From a virus, in IMG/VR virus record IMGVR_UViG_3300007539_000191, positions 1 through 25,052 of that record: 25,052 bases of DNA; one strand, written 5' to 3'. A program made the translations under genes and the position numbers. The stretch's first letter is position 1. Every line of letters starts with the position of its first letter. The notes beneath the pieces are model-generated. The model saw only the letters and a program-made list of their open reading frames with translations, ran no database searches and was not told where the DNA came from. Of the stretch, positions 1 through 7,255 are shown piece after piece.

Positions 1-3
1 AGG

Positions 4-59
4 GTCAGTGTCTTCGTAACGGTTCACATAGTTATATTTATACTTGAGCCTACACTGAC
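4..59. repeat. 8-bp inverted repeat near left edge
   Basis: GTCAGTGT at 4-11 is the exact reverse complement of ACACTGAC at 52-59, with 40 bases between the arms. The spacer holds TATAAATA on the minus strand (35-42), which equals the T4 late-promoter core and would point leftward out of the window. I see no gene in bases 1-101. Such short matches arise by chance in AT-rich DNA, so a function is only a possibility. Confidence 0.3.
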
Positions 60-101
60 GGAAAGTTTCTCGTTTCGAGTTGCTGATAGTATCACAAAAC
101 A

Positions 102-374
102 TCACATCACCATCGGATAGTAGATCTCAATCTCAATAGTATCAAAGAAGTCCTGTACTTGATCATCAGAGTACTTACATTTCTTAGTTAGGTAAGCATA
201 TAAACTTTTCTTTTTAATGGGTTTCTTATTCTGTATTGAGTCCAGTAGCTTATATTGAAACTTCTTAATGAACGATACTGAGTACTTATATCTCCATTTA
301 CTAATAAATCTATCACTGAATGTATAGTCTAGTAAATCTATAAACTCTATAATCTCTATGTTTTCATTATTCAT
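102..374 (-). CDS. small hypothetical protein, 90 aa
   Basis: I do not recognise this leftward gene. It encodes 90 residues, rich in Ile, Lys, Tyr, Phe, Asp and Glu, starting MNNENIEIIEF and ending IEIYYPMVM. There is no signal peptide or membrane segment. The first half has basic and aromatic clusters (FISKWRYKYS, IKKFQYK), followed by a lysine-rich stretch (KKPIKKKSLYAYLTKK) and an acidic helix (YSDDQVQDFFDTIEIE), which suggests a compact helical protein. Its base composition is clearly more AT-rich than the structural genes to the right, and it is the only gene in the window on this strand, so it probably belongs to a different transcription unit. No clear Shine-Dalgarno site precedes the ATG at 374. 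It could be a small early or accessory phage protein, but no function can be assigned. Confidence 0.6.
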   Translation of the reverse strand: MNNENIEIIEFIDLLDYTFSDRFISKWRYKYSVSFIKKFQYKLLDSIQNKKPIKKKSLYAYLTKKCKYSDDQVQDFFDTIEIEIYYPMVM

Positions 375-400
375 GTATATATTAATGTATTAATACATGA
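371..400. promoter_or_regulatory. AT-rich inverted repeat in divergent intergenic region
   Basis: TCATGTAT (371-378) and ATACATGA (393-400) form an exact 8-bp inverted repeat. It overlaps a perfect 14-bp palindrome, ATGTATTAATACAT, at 385-398. The left arm covers the start codon of the leftward gene (372-374). A dyad between divergent genes is a typical place for an operator, and TATATT/TATTAA strings could serve as -10 elements. No convincing -35 element is visible, so the promoter itself is unproven. Confidence 0.35.
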
Positions 401-401
401 T

Positions 402-423
402 AGGGAGCCTAACCCCTGTTTTT
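402..423 (+). terminator. weak hairpin plus T-run (possible terminator or leader hairpin)
   Basis: AGGG (402-405) can pair with CCCT (414-417) around an 8-base loop, followed by G and a run of five T (419-423). The stem is only 4 bp, weak for an intrinsic terminator. Its place 12 bases before the first gene of the rightward cluster also suits a leader structure. The string TAGGGAGCCT here (401-410) recurs inside the next gene at 502-511. Confidence 0.2.
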
Positions 424-434
424 GAAACTAATCT

Positions 435-914
435 ATGGAAAAGTCCCCATTTGATGAAGTGCCTGAATTGATTAGGAGAAAAGGTGAAGCCGAGTCCACT
501 GTAGGGAGCCTTCGCCCAGGATCTGTATGTAGAGTAGTGTACACTAACAAGGCTGGTACAGGAAGAAGAGTGACCAATAAAGAAATGACATTATTAATTG
601 TGTCAAATAATCGTTCAGGGTTAGGGTCGGGTGTATACAGTCATACCAATAAGAAATTTATTGGCGATAAATACCTGTCCTGCTTTGTTCTAGATGGACT
701 ATCTTTTGAAAGCGTACAAACAATTACAGGTTCTATAAATAAATACGGGACTTTATTAACTGACAGGCAGAAGGTTAGGTCCTACAAGTATATAAAAAAT
801 CTATTCGGAACACTTCTAGGCAGAAAAAAGTACAGAACATTATCTATATCAATGGGTGGAGTATCCAATGTCCGCAGGTATGATGTGGAATTCATAAGCA
901 AACAAATGATCTGA
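435..914 (+). CDS. hypothetical protein upstream of tape measure, 159 aa
   Basis: This is the first gene of the rightward structural cluster; it ends one base before the tape measure start. I do not recognise the family. Residues about 25-105 alternate in a way that suggests a small beta-barrel: LRPGSVCRVVYTNKAG, then EMTLLIVSNNRSG, then KYLSCFVLDGLSFESV. The C-terminal part is basic (RQKVRSYKYIKNLFG, LLGRKKYR). There is no signal peptide or membrane segment. Genes directly upstream of tape measures are often tail assembly chaperones, but those are usually acidic and helical, and this basic, beta-rich protein does not look like one. A minor tail or morphogenesis protein is a guess from context. 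The ATG at 435 is the only ATG before residue 51; no clear Shine-Dalgarno site precedes it. Confidence 0.7.
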   Translation: MEKSPFDEVPELIRRKGEAESTVGSLRPGSVCRVVYTNKAGTGRRVTNKEMTLLIVSNNRSGLGSGVYSHTNKKFIGDKYLSCFVLDGLSFESVQTITGSINKYGTLLTDRQKVRSYKYIKNLFGTLLGRKKYRTLSISMGGVSNVRRYDVEFISKQMI

Positions 915-915
915 A

Positions 916-2730
916 ATGGACGAGACTCAGTTACAGCAGCTTCTTCAAGGAATACAAATGCAAACAGGTCAGTTAGCTGACTTGAGAACAAGTATTGGAA
1001 GACTTAACAGGCAACTAGAAAAGTATACAGACGCAGTTTCGGGTAAGAAGGGAGATGATAGCGAAAAGAATAAAGGGCAAAAGGTTTTCGAGAGTGCTGT
1101 AGATAAGTTGCAGGGTCAACTGCTGGCTGGACTTAATAACATTGGGCAACAGATATCAGCAGCCTTGCCAACCGCTTTATTCACCGAGTTCCCTAGAATA
1201 CAAACTCAATTAGCTGGTCTAGGATCTGAGTTATCGCAATTAACACCATCTCTAAGAGGTCTTGACGGTGGAATGATGTTAGCCGCGCAGAATTCTGCAA
1301 AGCTTCTTGAAATGGGATTTGATCCTCTCAACACTGAGGTTTTAAATCTTGCCGGAAGAATGGGAACCACTGGTCAGAACATAGGTGTCCTATTCGGTTC
1401 AATAGAGAACCTCATCAAGCAAACTGATCTATCGAATGATGAGATAGGTGGGTTAGCCGCTACAGTACAAGAAAGTTCAGAGAAAACAGGTGTAAGCTCT
1501 GAGAGAATAGTTCAAGGTCTTAATCAGCTTAGTAATCAGTTAGCCTTATTCAATATTGGAGATATGGCTGATGGGATTACTGACCTAACCTTAGCATTAC
1601 AAACAGGTCTTCCTGCTGCGTTACAAGAGTTACCTGCACAGTTAATAGGAGGTCTTGTTCAAGGAGGGCCTGCTCTTAGATCTATTCTAGGTTTTGAAGG
1701 TAATCTTGAAGAAATGATTCAAGCAGGTGCTGGTGGCGAGCCTGCAATGAGAGAAGCAATCGTTGATCTTAGAGATAGGTTAGACGATCAGATTGGACTT
1801 TCAAAGCTATCAATAACAGAGCTTCAAGCTATTGCTCCTGCGTTTGGTGGAGTAGAAATACTTAATCAAATTAAACAGCTAGGAGATGCTTTTGAAGAAG
1901 GGGATCAGACAGCTACGATAAAAGACTCTTTCTATAACAGCATCGACAACTTGATGAATCAAATAAAAGAACCTCTTCAAGCCATCGCTGCTGGTGTATT
2001 TAATGTTTTTGCTGAACTTGCTGGTCCTATATCTAAGTTCTTCCAGGAGATGAATGGGGGGTTACAAGGACTTGGAGAGAAGATTGGAAACTACTTAATT
2101 GACCTAATAAAAGGTATATTAGATCTTTCAATATTTCTTATTGATTATATAATTCCTATTTTAGCAGGGGCCTGGGTTGCTACGAAAAGTTATCAACTGG
2201 CTGATAATATCATACAGCAAGGACAGTTACTTTCTATAGGTGCTTTAGGAACAATATTTACAGGAGGAATTAGCAACGCTATAGCAGGCGCTGCTCTTAC
2301 AGCAGCTAATGCAGCTTCCATAGGAGCAGGGATAGTTGCTGGCGTCATGGTAGACGAAGCTTTAGATCCTGTAGCAGATGGATTAAGATCAGTAAGAGAC
2401 GCAATAGATACAGGTAATAACTTACAACAGCAACAACAAACGCAACAGAGACTAGCTAACGCTAACCCCAATGCATTAGCTTCCACTCAGAGCGACTACG
2501 AGAGATTTATATCAGGATTTATGAGAAACAATATAGCCTCACTAATGCTTACAGAGTCTGGGAATGCTCAAGTATTTAGCACATTGGTTTCTCAGTTAGG
2601 GCTGATAGCCACCGCATCGTTAAGAACTGCAAACAACACCACACAAACTACATTCCCAGGACCTTCAAGATCAGGGTCATCATCACAAACTGTACCTGGA
2701 GTAGGAAGCTTTGCTCCACAAGTACCATAA
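916..2730 (+). CDS. tail tape measure protein, 604 aa
   Basis: This is the probable tail tape measure protein, the extended rod that fixes tail-tube length and is ejected with the DNA. It is almost wholly helical, Gln/Ala/Leu/Gly-rich and low in Cys. It begins with a coiled-coil-like stretch (LQQLLQGIQMQTGQLADL). About residues 391-425 (GNYLIDLIKGILDLSIFLID onward) and 437-485 (LSIGALGTIFTGGISNAIAG onward) are strongly hydrophobic, as expected of tape measures that insert into host membrane. A Gln-rich linker follows near residues 503-512. The C-terminus is low-complexity, rich in Ser, Gly and Pro. At 604 residues it is close to T4 gp29 (590), which by the usual 1.5 A per residue rule predicts a tail near 90 nm. 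The next gene is a baseplate tube-initiator candidate, the expected neighbour. No peptidase or lysozyme motif is visible. Confidence 0.8.
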   Translation: MDETQLQQLLQGIQMQTGQLADLRTSIGRLNRQLEKYTDAVSGKKGDDSEKNKGQKVFESAVDKLQGQLLAGLNNIGQQISAALPTALFTEFPRIQTQLAGLGSELSQLTPSLRGLDGGMMLAAQNSAKLLEMGFDPLNTEVLNLAGRMGTTGQNIGVLFGSIENLIKQTDLSNDEIGGLAATVQESSEKTGVSSERIVQGLNQLSNQLALFNIGDMADGITDLTLALQTGLPAALQELPAQLIGGLVQGGPALRSILGFEGNLEEMIQAGAGGEPAMREAIVDLRDRLDDQIGLSKLSITELQAIAPAFGGVEILNQIKQLGDAFEEGDQTATIKDSFYNSIDNLMNQIKEPLQAIAAGVFNVFAELAGPISKFFQEMNGGLQGLGEKIGNYLIDLIKGILDLSIFLIDYIIPILAGAWVATKSYQLADNIIQQGQLLSIGALGTIFTGGISNAIAGAALTAANAASIGAGIVAGVMVDEALDPVADGLRSVRDAIDTGNNLQQQQQTQQRLANANPNALASTQSDYERFISGFMRNNIASLMLTESGNAQVFSTLVSQLGLIATASLRTANNTTQTTFPGPSRSGSSSQTVPGVGSFAPQVP

Positions 2731-2737
2731 TTAAATC

Positions 2738-3682
2738 ATGGGAAGATTCACACCTGACGATAGGCGCATAGATCCTAAGATAGAAGAAAGAGCTTCCATC
2801 ATATTTAACTTTTATGATGGTGGTGATGTTAAAAGAATAGCTATGCCTTTCTTCGAGAATGCTACAATAAAGGAATCTAAGAAAGCTAACTACGCTACTT
2901 ATAATCCAATAGGTAGATCAAGCTCTTTGTTTTCATACTTAGGAGCAAATGCTAGATCAATCAGCATAGACTTCAATCTTACGACTCCCGTAATAGTTGA
3001 AAGGTACCTGAAGCTAGAGGAAAGAATTGAAAGCAAGCTTACTAGATCCGAGATTCAAGAAGATTACAAATCCTTATACGAGCAAGGGAGTAATCCTGAC
3101 GACGCTATCGAAGATCAAGTTACCAGATTCTTATCAGTTTTAGATGAAAGAGAAAAGACTGCATACGAGCAGGACTTGTCTCAATATGACACAGCCCTAG
3201 ACACCTTTAGTGCTGAGAATGTTCAAACTGCAATTCCAACTGGTCCATTTTTTCCACCTATTTCAACAGTAGCAGCCGCAAAGATAGGAGGTTCTTTAGC
3301 ACAACAAGCATCTCAGATCGACAGGTCTGGATTAAGAAAAGGACACAAGGCCGTTCTTTCCTTGATCAATCTTATAAGAGCATCCGTGGTAAACAATGTT
3401 GACAGACCTATGGACGGTCCTCCTATAGCAATCTTAGATTATGGAATTCAATACCGTAATGTTCCCTGCATAGTAGAGGATTACAGCATAAACTTCTCCG
3501 ACAAGTACGGTTATGATTTAGAGCTTATGCTACCTAGAGTTATCGAGTGTAGTTTAAAGCTTAGTGAGGTTAGACCCAGTGGAAACATTGTAGGATCTAC
3601 AAACAACGCTAGTTACAAAATCAAAGGATGGGAGTCCTTAATAAAAAACCTACAGGTAGGAACCAACCCTGATATACCATGA
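2738..3682 (+). CDS. baseplate tube-initiator / hub-linker protein (gp48/gp54-like position), 314 aa
   Basis: This protein probably joins the hub to the first tail-tube ring, as T4 gp48 and gp54 do. The N-terminal part has an aromatic beta-rich start (IIFNFYDGGDVKRIAMPFFE) followed by IKESKKANYATYNPIGRSSS, a pattern I associate with baseplate proteins encoded right after tape measures. Residues about 95-205 form a charged, probably helical insertion. The C-terminal part, PPIAILDYGIQYRNVPCIVE then a beta-rich YSINFSDKYGYDLELMLPR, resembles the tube-like fold of initiator/LysM-adaptor proteins. The length is near T4 gp54 (320). It starts 7 bases after the tape measure and overlaps the next gene by 4 bases (ATGA). 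The exact family is uncertain; a Mu gp43-type protein is an alternative. Confidence 0.6.
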   Translation: MGRFTPDDRRIDPKIEERASIIFNFYDGGDVKRIAMPFFENATIKESKKANYATYNPIGRSSSLFSYLGANARSISIDFNLTTPVIVERYLKLEERIESKLTRSEIQEDYKSLYEQGSNPDDAIEDQVTRFLSVLDEREKTAYEQDLSQYDTALDTFSAENVQTAIPTGPFFPPISTVAAAKIGGSLAQQASQIDRSGLRKGHKAVLSLINLIRASVVNNVDRPMDGPPIAILDYGIQYRNVPCIVEDYSINFSDKYGYDLELMLPRVIECSLKLSEVRPSGNIVGSTNNASYKIKGWESLIKNLQVGTNPDIP

Positions 3683-3972
3683 CACAATACCCTTCAAGAT
3701 ACGAGTTTGGCTACAAAGTTATGGAGCACAAAGGTAAGAGGATAACCACTTCCCTTACTGAGAGAATGGATACCGTAATTCAGAACTTAGAGAATGATTA
3801 CGAAGTGGAGCTTGGACGCATACCTAAGTATCATGACAGTAGGCCCGATTTAGCATCCTATGCATTTTATGCAAGTCCTAAGTTCTGGTGGATGATTCTA
3901 ATGTATAATACTATGGAGGATCCTTTTAATAACTTTAACCCAGGGGATATTGTAAGGATACCTGAACTATGA
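3679..3972 (+). CDS. LysM-like baseplate protein (gp53 / gpX-like), 97 aa
   Basis: This short baseplate protein has a LysM-like C-terminal half, as in T4 gp53, P2 gpX and the LysM adaptor of contractile injection systems. These clamp the hub and tube to the wedges. Residues about 52-95 show the expected pattern: RPDLASYAFYASPKFWWMIL, then a hydrophobic N-containing loop, then FNPGDIVRIPEL, matching the family's D-L-x-x-Y-x-Y-x-x-x-x-W-W and P-G-x-x-x-x-I-P elements. The N-terminal half (residues 1-50) is charged and probably carries the wedge contact. The start is fixed by the ATGA overlap with the preceding gene, and its stop overlaps the hub gene the same way, so all three are probably translationally coupled. 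It is shorter than T4 gp53 (196) and nearer gpX-type length. Confidence 0.75.
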   Translation: MTQYPSRYEFGYKVMEHKGKRITTSLTERMDTVIQNLENDYEVELGRIPKYHDSRPDLASYAFYASPKFWWMILMYNTMEDPFNNFNPGDIVRIPEL

Positions 3973-6209
3973 CCATTGGACTATCACAAACAGGATCTAA
4001 TTTTGCGAGTAACCATTCCATAGCACCTCAGTCTATGGTAGCCCTTTCGTTTGATAAGAAATCCATCGAGAAGTTCTATCAAGGATCCTTGAAGAAAAGT
4101 GATAAGGACATCATAGTCTTCAACCGTGGAGATAGTACTCTTCTTAGTTTTACTCATGAGTTTGGTGGAGGTACAGGATCAAAAGGCCCAGGGCTTAGAT
4201 TCTCCATGAGAATCGTTGACCAAGATAACTATTTCTTAAACTCTCTGTTCTCTAGTCGATACGAAGATTATATCAACAGAATAAAGAATCTTCCAATTGA
4301 TGATATAAGAGAAGAATCAAAGAAAGCTGCACAAGAGACGAGAAGAGATCAATTAAATTCAGATGACCCCTCAACAACAGTTCAATCTTATGATATCTTG
4401 CTTGAAGAAGAAGTTCAGTCAAGACTGCGAGAGGCTGTAAAGACTAACACTAACTTTTATATAACTTACGGCATAGGTCCTAACAGCGCATATTGGGCTG
4501 GTCCTTTTATGTGCTGTTTGTCCAATGGAGTTTACGAGGAGAAGGATGGTCTTGTAATATTTAATCTAGAATTTGTAGGGTCAAGAGCTATAAGAAACCT
4601 GGGTCCTACAGTGACTCAAGATACACAAGCTGCCAGCATCACTTCAGAGGATATACTGTTTGCTGAGGTTAACTGGGATGCCCATGGAGACTACAATCTA
4701 GAATTCCGCCCTTTATGGAGAACCGTTCATTTAGCAGTAGAACCCTTACTATTGAACTACTGCAAAAATCAGTTAGGATTTTCAAATGTACTCCTGTGTT
4801 ATAGAGATTTTGGGAAAGGTGCTCATACCTATGTCGATAGAGTAGGGGCTGGGGTTACAGCAGAATCTGTATCTGCTTTGGATGAGTTTGAATTCTTAGG
4901 CTTACAGCCTACTGCCACGGCAGCAACTGGAAGACGAAATCTTACTGCTGCTGATTTGAGGGTAGGCAGTACGCTTGCGATGGATCCTTTTGTACCAAAT
5001 GATATTAACTTAGCGACCACTAATGATTTTATTGAAGCAAGAGATTCAACATACCCTCAGGACAGTGATATTTATATAAAACTAAATACTAACATAGCTG
5101 CTGGTCAAGATGAGTACGCTCCTATAATTAGTTTACTAAAGAATATATCAAAACTTCCAAACATAGAGGAGTTAGTAGAACCTGTTATAGTTCTAGAAAA
5201 CAATGTAGAATTTATTCAGGAGCTTTATGACACATACAATGGTGTTTTACCTGGGTACATGACTAGCCCTGACGAGCCTGTACTCATCATCGGAGAAAAT
5301 GCTCTTATACAGCATGTAATATACGGTAAGCCTGTATCTGATGAATCACAAATATCCAACTTAATGGTTGGGGATGAGGACACTGTTGTAAAGAAAGTTT
5401 ATAACGCAAGAGCAGATCTAAAAACATTTGCTGATAGGAAGAGGGAGAGAAAGCCTTATGTTTCTATATTTGATGAGATGGCTCCTATAGTTCCTGAAGA
5501 CTTTGCATTACCTCAAAGTGTTTCAGATAAGATTAGGAAATTCAACATACCAGTCTTTAGAATGAACACTCAAAATGCTAATGTCCTCAGTCTTACTGCG
5601 AATAGTGATGCATTCCTGATAAGCACCATAGGACAAGTATCAAGGCAGTTACTTATATCTGCTACAAAAAACGCTGCCGCGTCACCACCTCAGTTACTCC
5701 ATAGCAAAGCTCAATCCAACACATTAATATCCAAGATAACAAAGGCGTTAGTGTCTGCATATAAACTTTCAAATGTTAATAATGCTTATTCAGTTTTAAA
5801 TACGACTCTAGTAGGAGATCCTGATTTTCAAGGAATAGCTAGTGATCTCGCTAATCTCATTCTAGCACCAGACGCAGCATTGGTAGGCCCCAATCCGACA
5901 ACAACAGGATCCTCGGCATCATCTCTTATAGCTTACTTGTACAACTTCTATAAACTATTCTCTTTTCAGCACACGGCTATAATTAAGACAGTGCCTCATT
6001 TTAACTTTTCTGATACTGAATTACTTGGAGACAACTGCATACTCTTCAAGAACATCAATAAAAGTTTGATGGGAGATCCTTCTGTTACAAACAGCATATA
6101 CACAGGAGTTTGGGTAATAACAGGATTTAAGCATGTAATTAGTGGAGATGACTCGTACTCAGAGTTCTCGATAGTTAAGAAACCATTCTCAATGGAGGTA
6201 GGCAGTTGA
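3969..6209 (+). CDS. expanded baseplate hub protein (gp27-like position), 746 aa
   Basis: This is the probable baseplate hub protein, forming the ring between tube initiator and spike (T4 gp27, Mu gp44 and the N-terminal half of VgrG). The assignment rests mainly on position, between the LysM-like gene and the OB-fold spike, and on a beta-rich framework: LSFTHEFGGGTG near residue 60, FYITYGIGPNSAYWAGPFMC near 160-185, and a C-terminal GVWVITGFKHVISGDDSY that ends in beta strands. At 746 residues it is almost twice T4 gp27 (391). The extra length includes a charged helical stretch (about residues 95-150) and a long middle region (about 310-640) with Ala/Asn/Thr-rich parts that I cannot assign. 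The last 4 bases overlap the spike gene. It could also be hub plus an added domain; no enzyme motif is visible. Confidence 0.6.
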   Translation: MTIGLSQTGSNFASNHSIAPQSMVALSFDKKSIEKFYQGSLKKSDKDIIVFNRGDSTLLSFTHEFGGGTGSKGPGLRFSMRIVDQDNYFLNSLFSSRYEDYINRIKNLPIDDIREESKKAAQETRRDQLNSDDPSTTVQSYDILLEEEVQSRLREAVKTNTNFYITYGIGPNSAYWAGPFMCCLSNGVYEEKDGLVIFNLEFVGSRAIRNLGPTVTQDTQAASITSEDILFAEVNWDAHGDYNLEFRPLWRTVHLAVEPLLLNYCKNQLGFSNVLLCYRDFGKGAHTYVDRVGAGVTAESVSALDEFEFLGLQPTATAATGRRNLTAADLRVGSTLAMDPFVPNDINLATTNDFIEARDSTYPQDSDIYIKLNTNIAAGQDEYAPIISLLKNISKLPNIEELVEPVIVLENNVEFIQELYDTYNGVLPGYMTSPDEPVLIIGENALIQHVIYGKPVSDESQISNLMVGDEDTVVKKVYNARADLKTFADRKRERKPYVSIFDEMAPIVPEDFALPQSVSDKIRKFNIPVFRMNTQNANVLSLTANSDAFLISTIGQVSRQLLISATKNAAASPPQLLHSKAQSNTLISKITKALVSAYKLSNVNNAYSVLNTTLVGDPDFQGIASDLANLILAPDAALVGPNPTTTGSSASSLIAYLYNFYKLFSFQHTAIIKTVPHFNFSDTELLGDNCILFKNINKSLMGDPSVTNSIYTGVWVITGFKHVISGDDSYSEFSIVKKPFSMEVGS
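6194..6198 (+). promoter_or_regulatory. Shine-Dalgarno site deciding a TTG start
   Basis: GGAGG lies 7 bases before the TTG at 6206 and inside the end of the hub gene. It is the strongest Shine-Dalgarno match I see in the window and supports the non-ATG start of the spike gene, whose TTG overlaps the hub stop codon (TTGA). Confidence 0.7.
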
Positions 6210-7246
6210 AGATATATCTAGGGACAGTATTAGGAAGAGTAGACATAAACAGATCGGGAACTATTTCGGCTAGTATAGATGATATAGGAATACGACATGT
6301 AGAATATGTTTCTCCTACAGCAGGAAGCTCTGCAAAGTTTATATCTATTCCTAGAGCGGGATCTAGAATTCTTATTTGCCAACCTTTCGGAAGTCTTAAA
6401 TACTTCTATATGGGATCTTGCATGGGTCCTGAAAGGTTAGCAAACCTAGGCGTTGATCCTTTAGATATAGAGTCCAACAACTCTCACGACGATATACCTC
6501 ATTGGAACTTCCCTGACATATATCATCAAACTATTGAACCAACTATTCAGGCGTGGTCATCTGCATACGGTGCTGCCTTGATTCTATCCGACTCAGCGAG
6601 TGAAGCAAACATTAGAAGATTTGCTGCGCTTAAATCTACCAAGGAGCACTTCTTAAATCTAAGTGATGATCCTTTAAACGAGGGAGTAACGCTGAGAACT
6701 AATCAAGGTGATCCTAAGGATATGAATAACCCGGAGGATGTAATTAAGATCACTGGCAAGAACACTACTGATCTGATTGGTCCTAGATCCATGCTCATGG
6801 AGTGCAAGAGGAATATGCACCAAGAGAGTAGATTTGGAAACTACACCCAAAGGATTTATAACGGAGGTTTGATGAGGCTTTATAACTCATCAAGAAACGA
6901 TTACGAGCCAGATGACGATGGGTACTTTATCAACTCACAGAATGGCGAGATAGAGATTGAGGCTTGGCACAATGACATTCATATCTATGTCAGAAACCCC
7001 AAGGCCAATGTTGTTGTTGAGTCATGGGGAGGCAATGTGCAGGTATATGCTGGTGGTGATGTACGGGTACATGCGGATGGTGATGTAGGACTTGATGCTG
7101 GAGGGGATATCAATATGAAGGCTGGAGGTAACATAAACCTTGAAGGAAGCCAAATACACCTAAATACTCCAGGACAAGTTAATGCAAAAGAGAGATTAAC
7201 ATCTAAGAGAGAAGACATGGAAGGAGATCTTTCACTTACGGATTGA
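6206..7246 (+). CDS. baseplate spike protein, OB-fold plus octad beta-helix (gp5/VgrG/gpV-like), 346 aa
   Basis: This is the central membrane-piercing spike at the tail tip. The N-terminus (LGTVLGRVDINRSGTISASI and a following strand-rich part to about residue 75, PRAGSRILICQPFGSLKYFY) fits the OB-fold that plugs the hub. Residues about 275-322 are consecutive eight-residue repeats of G-G-[DN]-[VI]-x-[VLM]-x-A type (7028-7171), the signature of a triple-stranded beta-helix needle as in T4 gp5 C-terminal domain and VgrG. Between them lies a linker region with IEIEAWHNDIHIYVRNP leading into the helix. No lysozyme domain is present, unlike T4 gp5 (575 residues), and no PAAR tip domain follows; the protein ends in a charged tail (REDMEGDLSLTD). 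The TTG start is chosen because of the GGAGG at 6194-6198 and the TTGA overlap with the hub gene. Confidence 0.85.
   Translation: MKIYLGTVLGRVDINRSGTISASIDDIGIRHVEYVSPTAGSSAKFISIPRAGSRILICQPFGSLKYFYMGSCMGPERLANLGVDPLDIESNNSHDDIPHWNFPDIYHQTIEPTIQAWSSAYGAALILSDSASEANIRRFAALKSTKEHFLNLSDDPLNEGVTLRTNQGDPKDMNNPEDVIKITGKNTTDLIGPRSMLMECKRNMHQESRFGNYTQRIYNGGLMRLYNSSRNDYEPDDDGYFINSQNGEIEIEAWHNDIHIYVRNPKANVVVESWGGNVQVYAGGDVRVHADGDVGLDAGGDINMKAGGNINLEGSQIHLNTPGQVNAKERLTSKREDMEGDLSLTD
7028..7171 (+). repeat. six octad repeats encoding the spike beta-helix
   Basis: Six successive 24-base units encode GGNVQVYA, GGDVRVHA, DGDVGLDA, GGDINMKA, GGNINLEG and SQIHLNTP. The first five keep Gly at position 2 and a hydrophobic residue at positions 4 and 6. 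At the DNA level the units are similar but not identical, so the protein periodicity is what is conserved. Confidence 0.9.
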
Positions 7247-7249
7247 GGT
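7245..7249 (+). promoter_or_regulatory. Shine-Dalgarno site of the LamG-protein gene
   Basis: GAGGT lies 6 bases before the ATG at 7256 and overlaps the spike stop codon (7244-7246), so termination of the spike and initiation of the next gene are adjacent. Confidence 0.6.
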
Positions 7250-7255
7250 AGATAA

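Noticed and set aside
1-60. GGTTCA at 21-26 with an 8-bp terminal inverted repeat, reminiscent of a tRNA T-arm and acceptor stem.
   Set aside because: The distance between the arms is too short and no D-arm or anticodon arm can be folded, so it is not a tRNA.
734-741. TATAAATA on the + strand, identical to the T4 late-promoter core.
   Set aside because: It lies inside a coding region 175 bases before the next start, and similar strings are common in this AT-rich DNA; no evidence that this phage uses T4-type late transcription.
824-830. A AAA AAG, a classical -1 ribosomal slippery heptamer, in the zero frame of the gene before the tape measure (as in tail chaperone frameshifts).
   Set aside because: The -1 frame ends after about 18 codons (stop at 881-883), so frameshifting would only shorten the protein and not make an extended chaperone product.
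2193-2486. Open frame of 97 codons on the minus strand inside the tape measure gene.
   Set aside because: It is antisense to a strong coding region, with a low-complexity Ala/Cys-rich product that results from the opposite strand's Gln and Ala codons.
6985-7218. Open frame on the minus strand opposite the spike octad repeats.
   Set aside because: The Pro/Ser-rich translation is a by-product of the Gly/Asp/Ala repeats on the + strand.
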